A stretch of 64,000 bases of DNA from Fragum whitleyi (GCA_948146395.1 OX411555.1:57598187-57662186); one strand, 5' to 3'; numbered from the stretch's first letter, positions 53,501 to 63,494 are shown. Made by a program: numbers and translations. Notes: generated from the letters alone by a model not told the origin.

Positions 53501-54936
53501 AGATATATTCTTTCGGCAGAAAGTGATCGATTTATCACCAGTGATAATTTTCTAAATGCAAATATTGGCGGTTTTCAATGATACGCATTGACATAATTTT
53601 TAATTGTTCTCGTCTACATTTATCAATTTCATTTACATGAAACAAGCAATATATGTAGGTTGCATCCATATACATGTAGTATTATAGATGTATAAAATGA
53701 TGTAACATAAGATGCATTTTTACTCTTCTATCCTTTTAGAAATTCATTCCCACTCAATTAGCAATAGCACAATAGATTGTAAATATAGAAGAAAGATTTA
53801 AATCGATTTTACTAAATGGTTGGATCAAATGTTGTTACATAGATAATTACATTCTTTACGTTTTTCTGTCGCGGTAACGCAGATCTATCGATTACAAAGG
53901 TATTATATATTATTTCATGATTTGTCGTGTTTTGGAACAACAGTTCTTTGAGATATTAAACACAAAAAAAGAACAAAAAAGCACAATCAAATGAAATTCA
54001 AAACTTAAAAATACAGGCAATACAGACCAATATTCTGGGATATAACGTATTTTACCAGTATTTTCGATACATCTTTTATTTGTGATCGGCCATTTCGATA
54101 TTAATCAAATCTTTCTTAGCTACTGCTTAATTTATCAGTACGGTTATTATCAAGAGTATTGTCAGAGTTTTCAGGTGAAAGGCCCAATGATATTTCCTAT
54201 ATTGAGTATTTTAAAGTAACGTATTTTACAATTACCCTGGTAGTCATCGTGTAACTGGTTATAATCATAAACATAATATTGGGTTGCGAAAAGGTTATAT
54301 TTGCTCAAAATAAAAGGAACACAAAAATGATATTAAAGAATACAAATCACTAGCCACAATAAAGTTTTTTATATGGAGTTTTTTAAAAGTAACGTATTTT
54401 ACCATAACCCGGATAGTCAGAGGATAAGTGCTTGCACTTATAGATATAACTTTTGAATGAGAAAAAGTTATATTCACCAAAAACAGATTAATATCACAAT
54501 ACAAAAATCGCACAAGAAAAGCTTACGACAAGTTGCATTTTTTATAGGTAAACTGAAAAAGGGAACACAGTTCTTCATTTGGCTCCTTAAAAAACTGATA
54601 AAAATAACAGACAGGTGGACGATTATATCATGAAAACTGTGTATGATGTTTAGGAAACAATAGGTCTATTGATTAAAGGCATTTCAATTTGATTCTGATA
54701 CGTACAGCTTACAAATGCCCGTCATTCATCGTCTATGTGCCATTATTATTGAATTTTTCACCGTTTTGCACCCAATGACCTTTGACCTCATTCATTGACC
54801 TTAAAAATGATTTTTCAGTTGGGCAACAGGCAGATTCTGAAAGAGCAGATGTATCTCTTCAACTTAAGCCCTGTTGCCGCAAAAGCGCCCACAAATTCGA
54901 TTTCTAGCGCACTTATTCCCATATGGCCGCCTGACT
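50589..54936. mobile_element. 4.35-kb non-coding element with long inverted ends and AACCTA duplication
   Basis: AACCTA flanks both ends (50583-50588, 54937-54942), and excision would restore the P16 unit. The first and last 170 bp or so are imperfect inverted repeats: GTGGGCACTTTTGCGGCA against TGCCGCAAAAGCGCCCAC, CCTGTTGCCCAA against TTGGGCAACAGG, GGTCAAAGGTCA against TGACCTTTGACC. The inside has no credible frame, but the string AACGTATTTTAC or close variants recur at 54044, 54219 and 54392, with the inverse TACGTTACC at about 51305 and 51664. Superfamily unknown. Confidence 0.75.
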
Positions 54937-54942
54937 AACCTA

Positions 54943-55405
54943 CAATCATGAAACTTCATTCAAATGCTACTTGTGAGGAAATGCCCAATTGTTTTTAGGT
55001 CACATAGATCAAAGGTCAAGGTCACAGTCAATTTTCTTTAAATTTTTGTTAGACTTTTTTGTTTCCATATTTTAACATATGAATCAAGTGACCTTTAATT
55101 AATCACAGACTTATATTTTGGATTCTCAATATTTGTTACAAACACATCCTGCACTTATAGCACTTATATTTGGACAAAGTGATGGTGTGGGGTATTAATC
55201 CGCTTTATGGCAGCTCTAGTTTTTGATTGGTTAAGACACTTACTGTTAAAAATTGGCATAAAGCAGTAGTATTAGTCAATTGAAAGAATTACATTTAAGT
55301 AATATTAATTTTATTTCACTACTGATTTCCATTTTATGTATCAACCTACTATTCCAAAAAAATGGCAGTTGCAGGGGTGTTGGTGTGTAGCAAACAAATC
55401 TTGTT
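54943..55405 (+). mobile_element. Element P16, 3' part, ending at the acceptor of exon 44
   Basis: Resumes with ATCATGAAACTTCATTC and AGATCAAAGGTCAAGGTC; the border GCAAACAAATCTTGTT resembles the CACATCTTGTT ends of P8 and P9. TTCAG follows at once and is the acceptor of exon 44. Confidence 0.5.
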
Positions 55406-55409
55406 TCAG

Positions 55410-55579
55410 ATAATTCTGCCAGATTCCCTGTCTGACACCTCTGCTGTGTTTTCCATCATGGAAGGAGGGGCTCCTCTAGAGTTTTCAGCAGCTGTACTTG
55501 CACCATTTGGGGACATCTGTTTTGGGGACACTTGTGAGATTGAAGTTTATGTTCAAATTGATGGAGTTCCAATTGTCAG
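55410..55579 (+). CDS. Exon 44: start of the VWDE-like block
   Basis: Phase 0>2, acceptor CTTGTTTCAG, donor AG|GTAGGA. IILPDSLSDTSAVFSI ... GDICFGDTCEIEVYVQ. Beta-rich, unlike the helical repeats before it. Corresponds by position to the conserved segment preceding VWD in VWDE-type proteins (inference). Confidence 0.82.
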
Positions 55580-56113
55580 GTAGGAACATTTGACTATAGA
55601 ATATAAAGCGCTTTGAGCCTCTGCATCTACAGGTCAGTAGCACAAGTGTTGTATCATTGTCTGTCTATCAGTACATCTGTCTGTCTGTATAAAAAAATTG
55701 ACAAAAAAAGGTTAAGAAAAGTTATGATAGATCACATAGATATGCACCTGCAGTACAAGGTCACATGGTCAAATTCATCTCACAATTTCAAAAGTGTACA
55801 CATTGCTCTTTGGGTAGCATTTGCTGTACAGGAAAGTGTTTTCTGATATCTCACATTTTCTAAACACACGACATTTAAATCTGTGTCTTATACATCTGTG
55901 GTCTCTCTTTTTAATTAAAATCAAACACTTAGGAAGTGCTATAACATTTTTACAATTCAAGACTTGAATAGATCATCTTGTTTCAAAGGAAATCTTATTT
56001 CAGATCTTTTATTTCCTAGTAATAATTAAATATGGGCATGTTGATCTGCCTGGCTGTAATTTTCCAACTCAATTTTTCTACTAAGACCATTGAATTTTCT
56101 ATTTAAATTTCAG

Positions 56114-56398
56114 CTGTTCGTCTGGTTCAGTGATCACCCAGTTTTTAACCAACACCTGCGCTGTTTACTTTGACGACCAGTCACTTGGACAACAATCCTT
56201 GTCCTTTGAACTTCGAATAGATCACAGAATCCTGAGTTCCTATAACACAACCTTCAACTTTGTAGTGAAATTATGGGACAATGGTACAGCAGTGAGGACG
56301 GAGACGGTTGAGAATGTGACGGTCATGGTGATGGAACAGATCACGGGAGGAACATGTAGTATGGTCAGCGATCCCATGGTTACCACTTTTGATGGGCT
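56114..56398 (+). CDS. Exon 45: beta-rich segment and start of VWD domain
   Basis: Phase 2>2, 95 codons, acceptor TAAATTTCAG, donor CT|GTAAGT. SCSSGSVITQF, LTNTCAVYFDD, SFELRIDHRIL and, at the end, GTCSMVSDPMVTTFDGL. C-x4-DP-x3-TFDG is the opening of a VWD domain; the His usually following DP is Met here. Confidence 0.92.
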
Positions 56399-56436
56399 GT
56401 AAGTCATTTTACCTTGTATTAGTGTTATATATGTAG

Positions 56437-56510
56437 ATGACTCATGGCAAAACAGTTGTAACTACCTATAAACATATAGGCAGTTACAACTGCTTTGTGC
56501 TGAGCCAATT
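56437..56510. mobile_element. 'GGCTCAG' family hairpin MITE
   Basis: GACTCATGGCAAAACAGTTG ... GCTTTGTGCTGAGCC with stem GTAACTACCTATA / TATAGGCAGTTAC. Confidence 0.75.
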
Positions 56511-56859
56511 GATTTGAGCCTGTGCATGACTTTTTTGAGTAATTTTGCTTGTTCATGAAGTGCATACATCAAACAACTTAAACATTGTGAATGAAGAATC
56601 ATTACTGATTACCTTTAGAGACTGGCCAAACTGTGCAGGAACAAAGTCTGATCAGAGTCATTATGTTTCAACATTATTATTATGAAGTTTCATCTGATTA
56701 ATATGTATCTGTTTAGCATCAAAAGTAAAAACTGTAACTATGTTCAAAACACCAAACTATCTCATTTGAATTCCATTGGCATTCTGCAGACAAAGTTCTA
56801 AAGAGGAAAATGTGTTACAAGGCTTCGTATATATAATGTATAATTGAATGTTATTTCAG

Positions 56860-56923
56860 AAACTATTACAACTTTAGACAGGGACAGCTCATTCTGTACC
56901 AACATGATTCCCTACCAGAGAAG
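56860..56923 (+). CDS. Exon 46: VWD domain, second piece
   Basis: Phase 2>0, 21 codons, acceptor TTATTTCAG, donor AAG|GTAAAA. NYYNFRQGQLILYQHDSLPE; the F-x-x-G-x-x-x-L-Y pattern is the usual continuation after TFDG. Confidence 0.87.
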
Positions 56924-57352
56924 GTAAAAATTCACCTTAAAACAAACATTTCATTATTTTGCACAACAGAAATAAAATTTAATTTGAATTTTTATTGAAT
57001 GAAAAATTTCAAATGTGTCATTCAAATTATGTATTAACCTAAAATAGGCATTTGATTATTGAGAGAATAATTCTATGATAATTATCAACCTGGCTGTTTT
57101 CAGAGAAAACCTTAAATCAAACAGTAGCCTTGTTTACCTTGTTGTTACAATTCATCACAGTGACAATTTGTGACATTGTTAAATATCAATGGAGGTGACA
57201 TTTGTTTTCTTCTTAAATTGTGTTCTTTTTACTTTTTGGTAACTATCAAGCAGCTGACAATTAGATGCAGTAGAATTAACAAAAATAATGTGATATGCAA
57301 ATTTGAATGATAGAACTCTTAAAGTTATGATAAAATTAAAGAAGCAAGCAAG

Positions 57353-57755
57353 AAGTTAAAGAGGATAATTGCTTCAGGGTAATACTGATTTATATTTCAT
57401 TGAGAGAACAAAAAAAATCTATTTTCAGGAGTAGAAGAGCCATGAGTGAAAATATAGCTTTTGTTGTTCATGAAATGAAATATTAATTAATCTTACCTGA
57501 AAAACAATTGATTATTTTTTTAATGCAAAATTGAGACAAAATGTGAATATTTTAAGAACAAATTTCTTATAGTGCGTCATTTTGCACATGATTGCTATGC
57601 AACATTCTTGATGATGTCACTTTTTGGGCTCTGCTTATGCAAGGTCAGATAGGATGAATGAATGAAAGCGGGATAGAAGTCTTTGATAAGTTACTGGTAA
57701 GGCAGTATCATACTGATAATCTATTGTTAATCCTCGATAAACCACTAAAAATCTT
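57353..57755. mobile_element. Repeat family F, second copy
   Basis: AAAGAGGATAATTGCTTC, GAAAATATAGCTTTTGTTGTTC, GAAAGCGGGATAG; aligns with 38948-39348. The next MITE begins 9 bp later. Confidence 0.6.
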
Positions 57756-57763
57756 TAAATTAT

Positions 57764-58002
57764 ATGAGCCTGTGTGTGGCATTTCCAACAATTTCAAATT
57801 TGTGCAAAGAAAAGACTGGCCAATCTGTGCATTTGCACAGTCTGACCTGGGTCTTTCGTGTGCACTTTGTAGATAAATTTGGTTTTGAAGTGCCTTTAAA
57901 TAATCATGGAATTTTGTAAATGTTCTGAGTGATTGTCAAGACAGCTCAATGTTTCTTCTGCACGACCATGTGGAACTGTTGGAAATGTCACGCACAGGCT
58001 CT
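57764..58002. mobile_element. MITE, 'ATGAGCCTGTG' family, abutting exon 47
   Basis: ATGAGCCTGTGTGTGGCATT ... GGAAATGTCACGCACAGGCTCT; ends 21 bp before exon 47. Confidence 0.85.
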
Positions 58003-58023
58003 ATTATGTAATAAACTTTTCAG

Positions 58024-58233
58024 GTACACATCAATGTCCAAAGCTGTTCTCTGTATACCTACCTGGCTTGTCCGTGTTCTGTGATGGTACAATCTGGAGA
58101 TGATGTATTTGTGGTGGACACTTGTAGAAGGTTTGGTGAGACCTTCCACCCCATTGAGTTTAGAGTGTATCAGAATGGAGACCTCACACCTAACACCAAG
58201 GCTTATTCTTCATCATCTAGACAATCTTATCAG
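58024..58233 (+). CDS. Exon 47: VWD domain, Cys-rich centre
   Basis: Phase 0>0, 70 codons, acceptor AACTTTTCAG, donor CAG|GTATGC. VHINVQSCSLY, LACPCSVMVQSGDDVFVVDTC. The C-x-C followed by V-x-x-G-x-D-x-x-x-x-D-x-C matches my recollection of the middle of VWDE's VWD region. Confidence 0.88.
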
Positions 58234-58248
58234 GTATGCATATTGTAA

Positions 58249-58332
58249 TTGTCTGTCTCTCTGTCTCTGTCTCTCTGTCTCTCTCCTTACTCTTTTTCTC
58301 TCTCCTTCACTCTCTCTCTTCTTTCTCTTATA
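58249..58332. repeat. CT-rich microsatellite
   Basis: Interrupted (TCTC/GTCT) runs on the + strand; the reverse strand gives spurious Arg/Glu-rich frames. Confidence 0.85.
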
Positions 58333-58940
58333 TATATGTATATGCTCATAGGATCTATGCAAAGGATGGATGGGGAGCCTTTTGCCAAATTTGTGGAGCA
58401 AATTTCTGTATGTTTGCAGTCTCTTAACTTAACATCTTTATTTCAGGATGGTTTCTTCAAAGCATCTGCATCAATTGTATGAGTGCAAATGACTCCTCAG
58501 TTATTGCAATTTTGAGTCCTACAATCAAATTAATTGACAAAACACTGAAATATTCAAAATACAATAAAAATATGCTATTTCCAAAATAATTAGATGCTTT
58601 CTTTCTGTTAATGATAGCATTTTCCGACAAACCAGATTTTGACCGCTGAGGGCAATTAAAGGAAAAGAAATAGGGAAAAATTAATTGGTAATTTCAGGTA
58701 ATAGTGTCTTTTTCTCAATTTTTTGCCATTATTTTCCCTCTTTTCAATTTCAATACACATTGAAATTACAGTTAGAATCCTTTGAATTTGAAATAGAGTT
58801 TTGATTAGTCTAAAAATTTTCAGCTTGTATAATCTTGGAAGTCAGATAGAATTACTAGGTGACATCATTTAGGCTTGTATTCCTGGAATTAATGAATCAT
58901 GTGTTTCTATACAAAGTCAGTTGAATAGTCCAACAAATCA

Positions 58941-59013
58941 ATGGCTCAGCGCAAAACAGTTGTAACTGCCTATATGTTTATGGACAGTTACAACTTTTTT
59001 GTTCTGAGCCATG
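58941..59013. mobile_element. 'GGCTCAG' family hairpin MITE
   Basis: ATGGCTCAGCGCAAAACAGT ... TTTTTGTTCTGAGCCATGG; stem GTAACTGCCTATA / TATGGACAGTTAC. Confidence 0.78.
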
Positions 59014-59184
59014 GAAATGCCATAACCTTGAATGATAGAATGATAGTATCACAGAATTAAGGGAATCTTGAAAATATCTAACCTATCAGATTTGCAAGTC
59101 CATGAAATTTATTTCTTGGTGTTACTTTAAAATTCACATTGTTATCTATAACCATGTTAAATAATATTTTCTTTATCTGTACAG

Positions 59185-59284
59185 TTTGTGATGCCATCTG
59201 GAACCATTGTATCAGCTAGACTGTCTAATTATCTACTAGATGTGACTGTACAGCCCTCATCTTTAGCTTGGGAACATACTTCAG
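59185..59284 (+). CDS. Exon 48: VWD domain, third piece
   Basis: Phase 0>1, 33 codons, acceptor TCTGTACAG, donor G|GTATTT. FVMPSGTIVSARL ... LLDVTVQPSS and the Gly that begins GLCG. P-x-G ... V ... L-x-V-x-V is the usual VWD strand pattern. Confidence 0.87.
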
Positions 59285-59298
59285 GTATTTTCTCTTAT

Positions 59299-59455
59299 GG
59301 TAGTAGACCCGTAATAGTTTTGCAACATTTCAGAAGTAAAAAACTTTAACAGTGTTGACCAAGGTTTCCTAATGCTTTTCATTAGGAAAACTCGGTAAAC
59401 ATTGTGAAAGAATATGTGTTCAATATGTTGTGAACCTTTATCAGCTTGATACAGC
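59299..59455. mobile_element. MITE, 916-1078 family, worn
   Basis: GGTAGTAGACCCGTAATAG at the left; centre GGTTTCCTAATGCTTTTCATTAGG. The right end is degraded. Confidence 0.6.
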
Positions 59456-59654
59456 CTTAATCTTGGCATATCTTGATCATTCCAAATTATTTTCTACAAT
59501 GAAGAGTTATTTTCTTGAGGTTGGAAAAAAAATCCATTTTCATTTTCCACAATGTCTCAGTCAAACAAAACTTTTGGAAATATCATAATAGCTTAGCTTT
59601 TCTAAGAGAATAGCTGTTTATTTGAACACAAAAATTTGGAAAATATTTTTTATT

Positions 59655-59745
59655 TCTAGGTCTATTGGTATTGATGATGTATATTTCTACGTCTAGGTAG
59701 TATTAATAAACTATATTTCTAGGTCTATGTGGTATTGATATTTAA
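59655..59745 (+). repeat. Short repeats of the exon-49 acceptor, upstream of P17
   Basis: TATTTCTAGGTCTATTGGTATTGAT and variants occur three times here, and similar pieces resume at 60957-61010 after element P17. They repeat the acceptor TTCTAG and first bases of exon 49, so P17 landed inside an older array. Confidence 0.72.
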
Positions 59746-59751
59746 TGTTTT

Positions 59752-60955
59752 TAGCTCCACTGGCTGAAAGCCACTGGGGCTATTGTCATGGCGTTGTGTC
59801 CGTCGTGCGTCCGTCCGTCCGTCCATCCGTCCGTGCGTCCGGTCGTAAACTTTTCTTTAAAAATCTTCTCCTCAGAAACTACTGGATGGATTTCAACCAA
59901 ACTTCACAGGAATGATCCTTGGGTGACCCGCTTTCAAAGTTGTTCAAGAAATTTTGATCCAATGAAAATCATGGATTTAAGGGGCGTGGCTAATTTCCAA
60001 ATATGGTAAAAAGTGAGTTTTCTCAGATTCTAATCAATGGATACCAATGAAATTTTACATGAAAGATCCTTGGGTGACCCTTTATCAGTCTACAAAAAAT
60101 CATTGTGATCGGATGGAAAATATGCATTTTATGGGCGGAGGTCATTTCTCTATATGTTATATAGTGGAAAGTTTGAAAATCTTTTTCTCAGAATGTAACT
60201 GATGGATTTCAACCAAATTTCATTGGAATGATCCTTTAGTGACCCTTTATCAGTTTACAAAAAATTATTGTGATCGGATGGAAAATATGCATTTTATGGG
60301 CGGAGGTCATTTCTCTATATGTTATATAGTGGAAAGTTTGAAAATCATTTTCTCAGAATGTAACTGATGGATATCAACCAAATTTCACTGGAATGATCCT
60401 TGAGTGATCCTTTATCAGTCTACAAAAAATCATTGTGATCGGATGGAAAATATGCATTTTATGGGCAGAGGTCATTTCTCTATATGTAATATTGTGGAAA
60501 ATTTGAAAATCATTTTCTCAGAATCTATGTTTTGGATATCAACCAAATTTCACTGGAATGATCCTTGAGTGACCCTTTATCAGTGAACCAAAAATTATTT
60601 TGATTGGATGAAAAATATGCATTTTATGGGTGGAGGTCATTTCTCAACAAGTTAAATAGTGGAAACTATGAAAATCTTTTTCTCAGAATGTAACTGATGG
60701 ATATTAATCAAAAATATTGTGTATGATCTTTGGGTGACCCATTATCATGAAGCCAAAAATCAATTTGATTTGATGAAAAATATGACTTTTAAGAGCAGAG
60801 GTCATTTCTCTATCTGTTATATAGTTTAAACTTTGAATATCATTTTAAACATCAGTAGAACCCCAAATATCTAAAAATCAAGTCATAACATTTATTTGCT
60901 TTTACAAGAATTTCAAGCCTGTGGAGCGACTCAAGCCATTCATGGCTTTCTAGTT
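59752..60955 (+). mobile_element. Helentron/pearl-like element P17
   Basis: TTAGCTCCACTGGCTGAAAGCC...GGGGC, a CGTCCGTCCGTCCATCC tract, about six units with CAACCAAATTTCACTGGAATG and ATGCATTTTATGGGCGGAGG, and the end GTGGAGCGACTCAAGCC, ATGGCTTTCTAGTT. The ends complement each other (CCACTGG / GTGGAG, GGCTGAAAGCC). Confidence 0.82.
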
Positions 60956-61014
60956 AGTTCTATGTGGTATAAATACTTAAATTTCTATGTGATATTGAAT
61001 ATTTATATTTCTAG

Positions 61015-61282
61015 GTCTATGTGGTACATATAATGGTGTGGTTGATGATGACCTGACCCTGCCAGATGGAACATCACAAGATATATCCTCTATACAAGTG
61101 TGGTCTGGACTACCTGTACCCCTAATAAATGAACATTTATATTTCTAGGTCTATGTGGTACATACAATGGTATAGTTGATGATGACCTGACCCTGCCAGA
61201 TGGAACATCACAAGATATATCCTCTATACAAGTGTGGTCTGGACTACCTGTACCCCTAATAAATGAACATTTATATTTCTAG
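61015..61282 (+). repeat. Two 134-bp tandem copies of the acceptor and first 90 bp of exon 49
   Basis: TTTCTAG|GTCTATGTGGTACATA occurs at 61015, 61149 and 61283, 134 bp apart. Copies 1 and 2 break off after CTGTACCCC into AATAAATGAACATTTATATT; they lack the donor. They are nearly identical to each other, so the expansion is recent. Confidence 0.92.
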
Positions 61283-61412
61283 GTCTATGTGGTACATACA
61301 ATGGTATAGTAGATGATGACCTGACCCTGCCAGATGGAACATCACAAGATATATCCTCTATACAGGTGTGGTCTGGACTACCTGTGCCTCTAGCTTTTGC
61401 TTCTGCATGGAT
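61283..61412 (+). CDS. Exon 49: VWD domain, GLCG piece
   Basis: Phase 1>2, 43 codons, donor AT|GTGAGT. LCGTYNGIVDDDLTLPDG, completing GLCGxYNG-x3-DD-x2-LPDG, a VWD hallmark; ends AFASAW, the conserved Trp before the next segment. The third tandem acceptor is chosen because only it reaches a donor. Confidence 0.92.
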
Positions 61413-62099
61413 GTGAGTATAGAAGACAAACTGATAAAAAAAAAAAAACACTTAAAATATGTATTCACACCCACACAAATGGATCTTTATTATTTGTCAC
61501 GAAGAAGTACATCCCATCTTTGCAAGTTTAAATGTAAATAGATTGTATTTTTGCCATATTTCCTCATGAAAAAGCTCAGGCTCAGTAAAAACTCCCTCTA
61601 CAATAGTTACTTTGGAACTCTCTAATTCAATTCAGTTATTTGAGATGAATTGTTGAACAAAAACTATCAATTATGTGAAGTTTTCTTAATTTTGAATTTT
61701 TTTTTTTTTTTTTTTGAAAAATCTTCGAAAATATTTTTAGAGGAAATAAGAATAAGAAATTGCATTATATGGAAAAAGCTTTTTTGGTGAATTTATACCA
61801 ATTTATGATTTCCTTCTCTTTGCTTTGTTTAACCCTTTGCTGTTTAATCCCTGCTTTTTATGTGCCTGTGATTTTATGATTGAGAAAACATTGTGAAAAA
61901 AGAAGAAATTGCTTCTGACAAGCAATTTCTTCTTTTTCCACACTATTAGATACTCTACTGAATGGTTATTTTTCAAATTTAATCCACTTGAAATTTTGGT
62001 CTGCAAAATCTTTGAATTTGGACAGGTCCAAAATTTTGTAAAACAGGAAAGTGATAATTTGAGGGAGTTAAATAACAGAAGTATGTTCCTACATTACAG

Positions 62100-62352
62100 T
62101 CCAACAGTCTCTCTGTCATTTGGAGTACCTGAGGACAACAGCCTGGAATATCTAGACAACATTCGATGTGATTGTACTGGACTGCCATGCATTGACACAA
62201 ATCTGGTAGAAACATGTGACCTGGTGTTTACTGACGATATCACGTCCAACCTCGGGCCGTACCTACAGAATACTCCCACCAGTACAAGACGTAGAAGACA
62301 AACAGGACCACTGGATAACATTGAAATCGGAGCTGACAACTCACTGGTCCCT
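62100..62352 (+). CDS. Exon 50: post-VWD segment with RRRR site
   Basis: Phase 2>0, acceptor ACATTACAG, donor CCT|GTATGT. PTVSLSFGVPE, NIRCDCTGLPC, VETCDL, then STRRRRQTGPLD with RRRR at 62287-62298, a likely convertase site that would separate the VWD part from the EGF part. Confidence 0.88.
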
Positions 62353-62416
62353 GTATGTCATTTTTCACCATAACACTGAATCTTTTTAACCTAAATTTAA
62401 CAATAGATAATCACAT

Positions 62417-62658
62417 CTGAGCATGTGCATGACATTTCCAATAATTTGATATGTGTGACTGTGCAACAATTTAACAGCCTAGAAACACCTATAGAAGAAG
62501 CAGAATATTTGTTCAACTGTCTAAAGATACTTTGAGACCTTGTCTATCTACCAAAAGCTTAGTGAAGTCCTTGGTCAGACTGTGCGAATGCATAGGCTGG
62601 CCAGAGTCTTTGCTTTGAGCACCTTCGAAATTGTTGGAAATGACATGCACAGGCTCAT
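62417..62658. mobile_element. MITE, 'ATGAGCCTGTG' family
   Basis: TCTGAGCATGTGCATGACATTTCC ... GGAAATGACATGCACAGGCTCA. Confidence 0.8.
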
Positions 62659-62822
62659 TTCTTAGCCGTGCATCAATAGATGTGAGGCATAATGTTTGAA
62701 TTGGTTTCTCTAGTAGGGGAAAAGGAAAAAAAATAAGCTGCAAGAGTATTTGATATTTTTCTTATCTTGAATCAAATTTTCAATTATTTGAATCCTAATT
62801 GCAACTCTCATTTAATTTTCAG

Positions 62823-62972
62823 AACAACACATGGCCCACAGCTAATGGCTACACTGAAGAATCAGCTACACAACATTGTAATCAGTCCATGATTGCCAGT
62901 CAGTCCTTTAATGTGTGTATTTCTGTGGTGGACACGGAATCCGTGCTCAGAGTGTGTCTGGCTAATATCCTG
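62823..62972 (+). CDS. Exon 51: post-VWD Cys segment
   Basis: Phase 0>0, 50 codons, acceptor TAATTTTCAG, donor CTG|GTAGGT. NNTWPTANGYTEESATQHC, FNVCISVV and LRVCLANIL. Three regularly placed Cys; VWDE-type proteins have a similar segment between VWD and EGF (inference). Confidence 0.85.
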
Positions 62973-63021
62973 GTAGGTTGACTCATCTAACACAGATAAT
63001 ACATAGCCAGCAATGTAAAGT

Positions 63022-63060
63022 TGTAATCAGTCCACGATAGCCAGTCAATCCTTCAATGTA
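63022..63060 (+). repeat. Fragmentary copy of exon 51 in the following intron
   Basis: GTAATCAGTCCACGATAGCC and GTCAATCCTTCAATGTA repeat exon-51 bases 62878-62917 about 150 bp downstream, with six or so changes. Confidence 0.75.
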
Positions 63061-63494
63061 CAATCAATATTGCTCAAGCAACCATGTCTATTTTCCCTTC
63101 ACCGTATGCAAAATCTGTGAAAAAGAGGACATTCTAAAAAGAAAAATTGGTTATTCTTGATTCTGATGCTGTAGGAGCCAACTAGAATCGTTTCCAATTT
63201 ACAACTAATTTCTTTTATCATTGGAAAAATTATTCTGTTAGTATTATGTATTAATTTATGAAAAGTGGCTAAATGGGTTCTTCTATTTTTTTTTTCACTA
63301 AAAGTGCCTTATCTCTTTCCTGCTAATTAAATTTTTGATTAGATATCAAATTTAGAGGTTGAAGATAACATTGTATAGGAAAAGGCTTATCAAGAAGTTG
63401 TCCTAAAAAACACTGTTTGGTTTCCCTTAAGTAGTGATTAAAAATTAGTCTTACATACTTGATATATATATTTTTTATTATTTAACCATTACAG

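Noticed and set aside
52895..53555. Several overlapping open frames in the 4.35-kb element
   Set aside because: Short, on both strands, no motif; expected by chance in a long stop-poor stretch.
50000..55409. Boundary between two genes (repeat protein and VWDE-like protein)
   Set aside because: Considered because of the long intron and phase change, but exon 43 ends and exon 44 starts in phase 0, no poly(A) signal plus new start with signal peptide was found, and the intron length is explained by the nested element. Not fully excluded.
58213..58482. Ser/Leu-rich and Arg/Glu-rich frames
   Set aside because: Translations of the CT microsatellite in intron 47.
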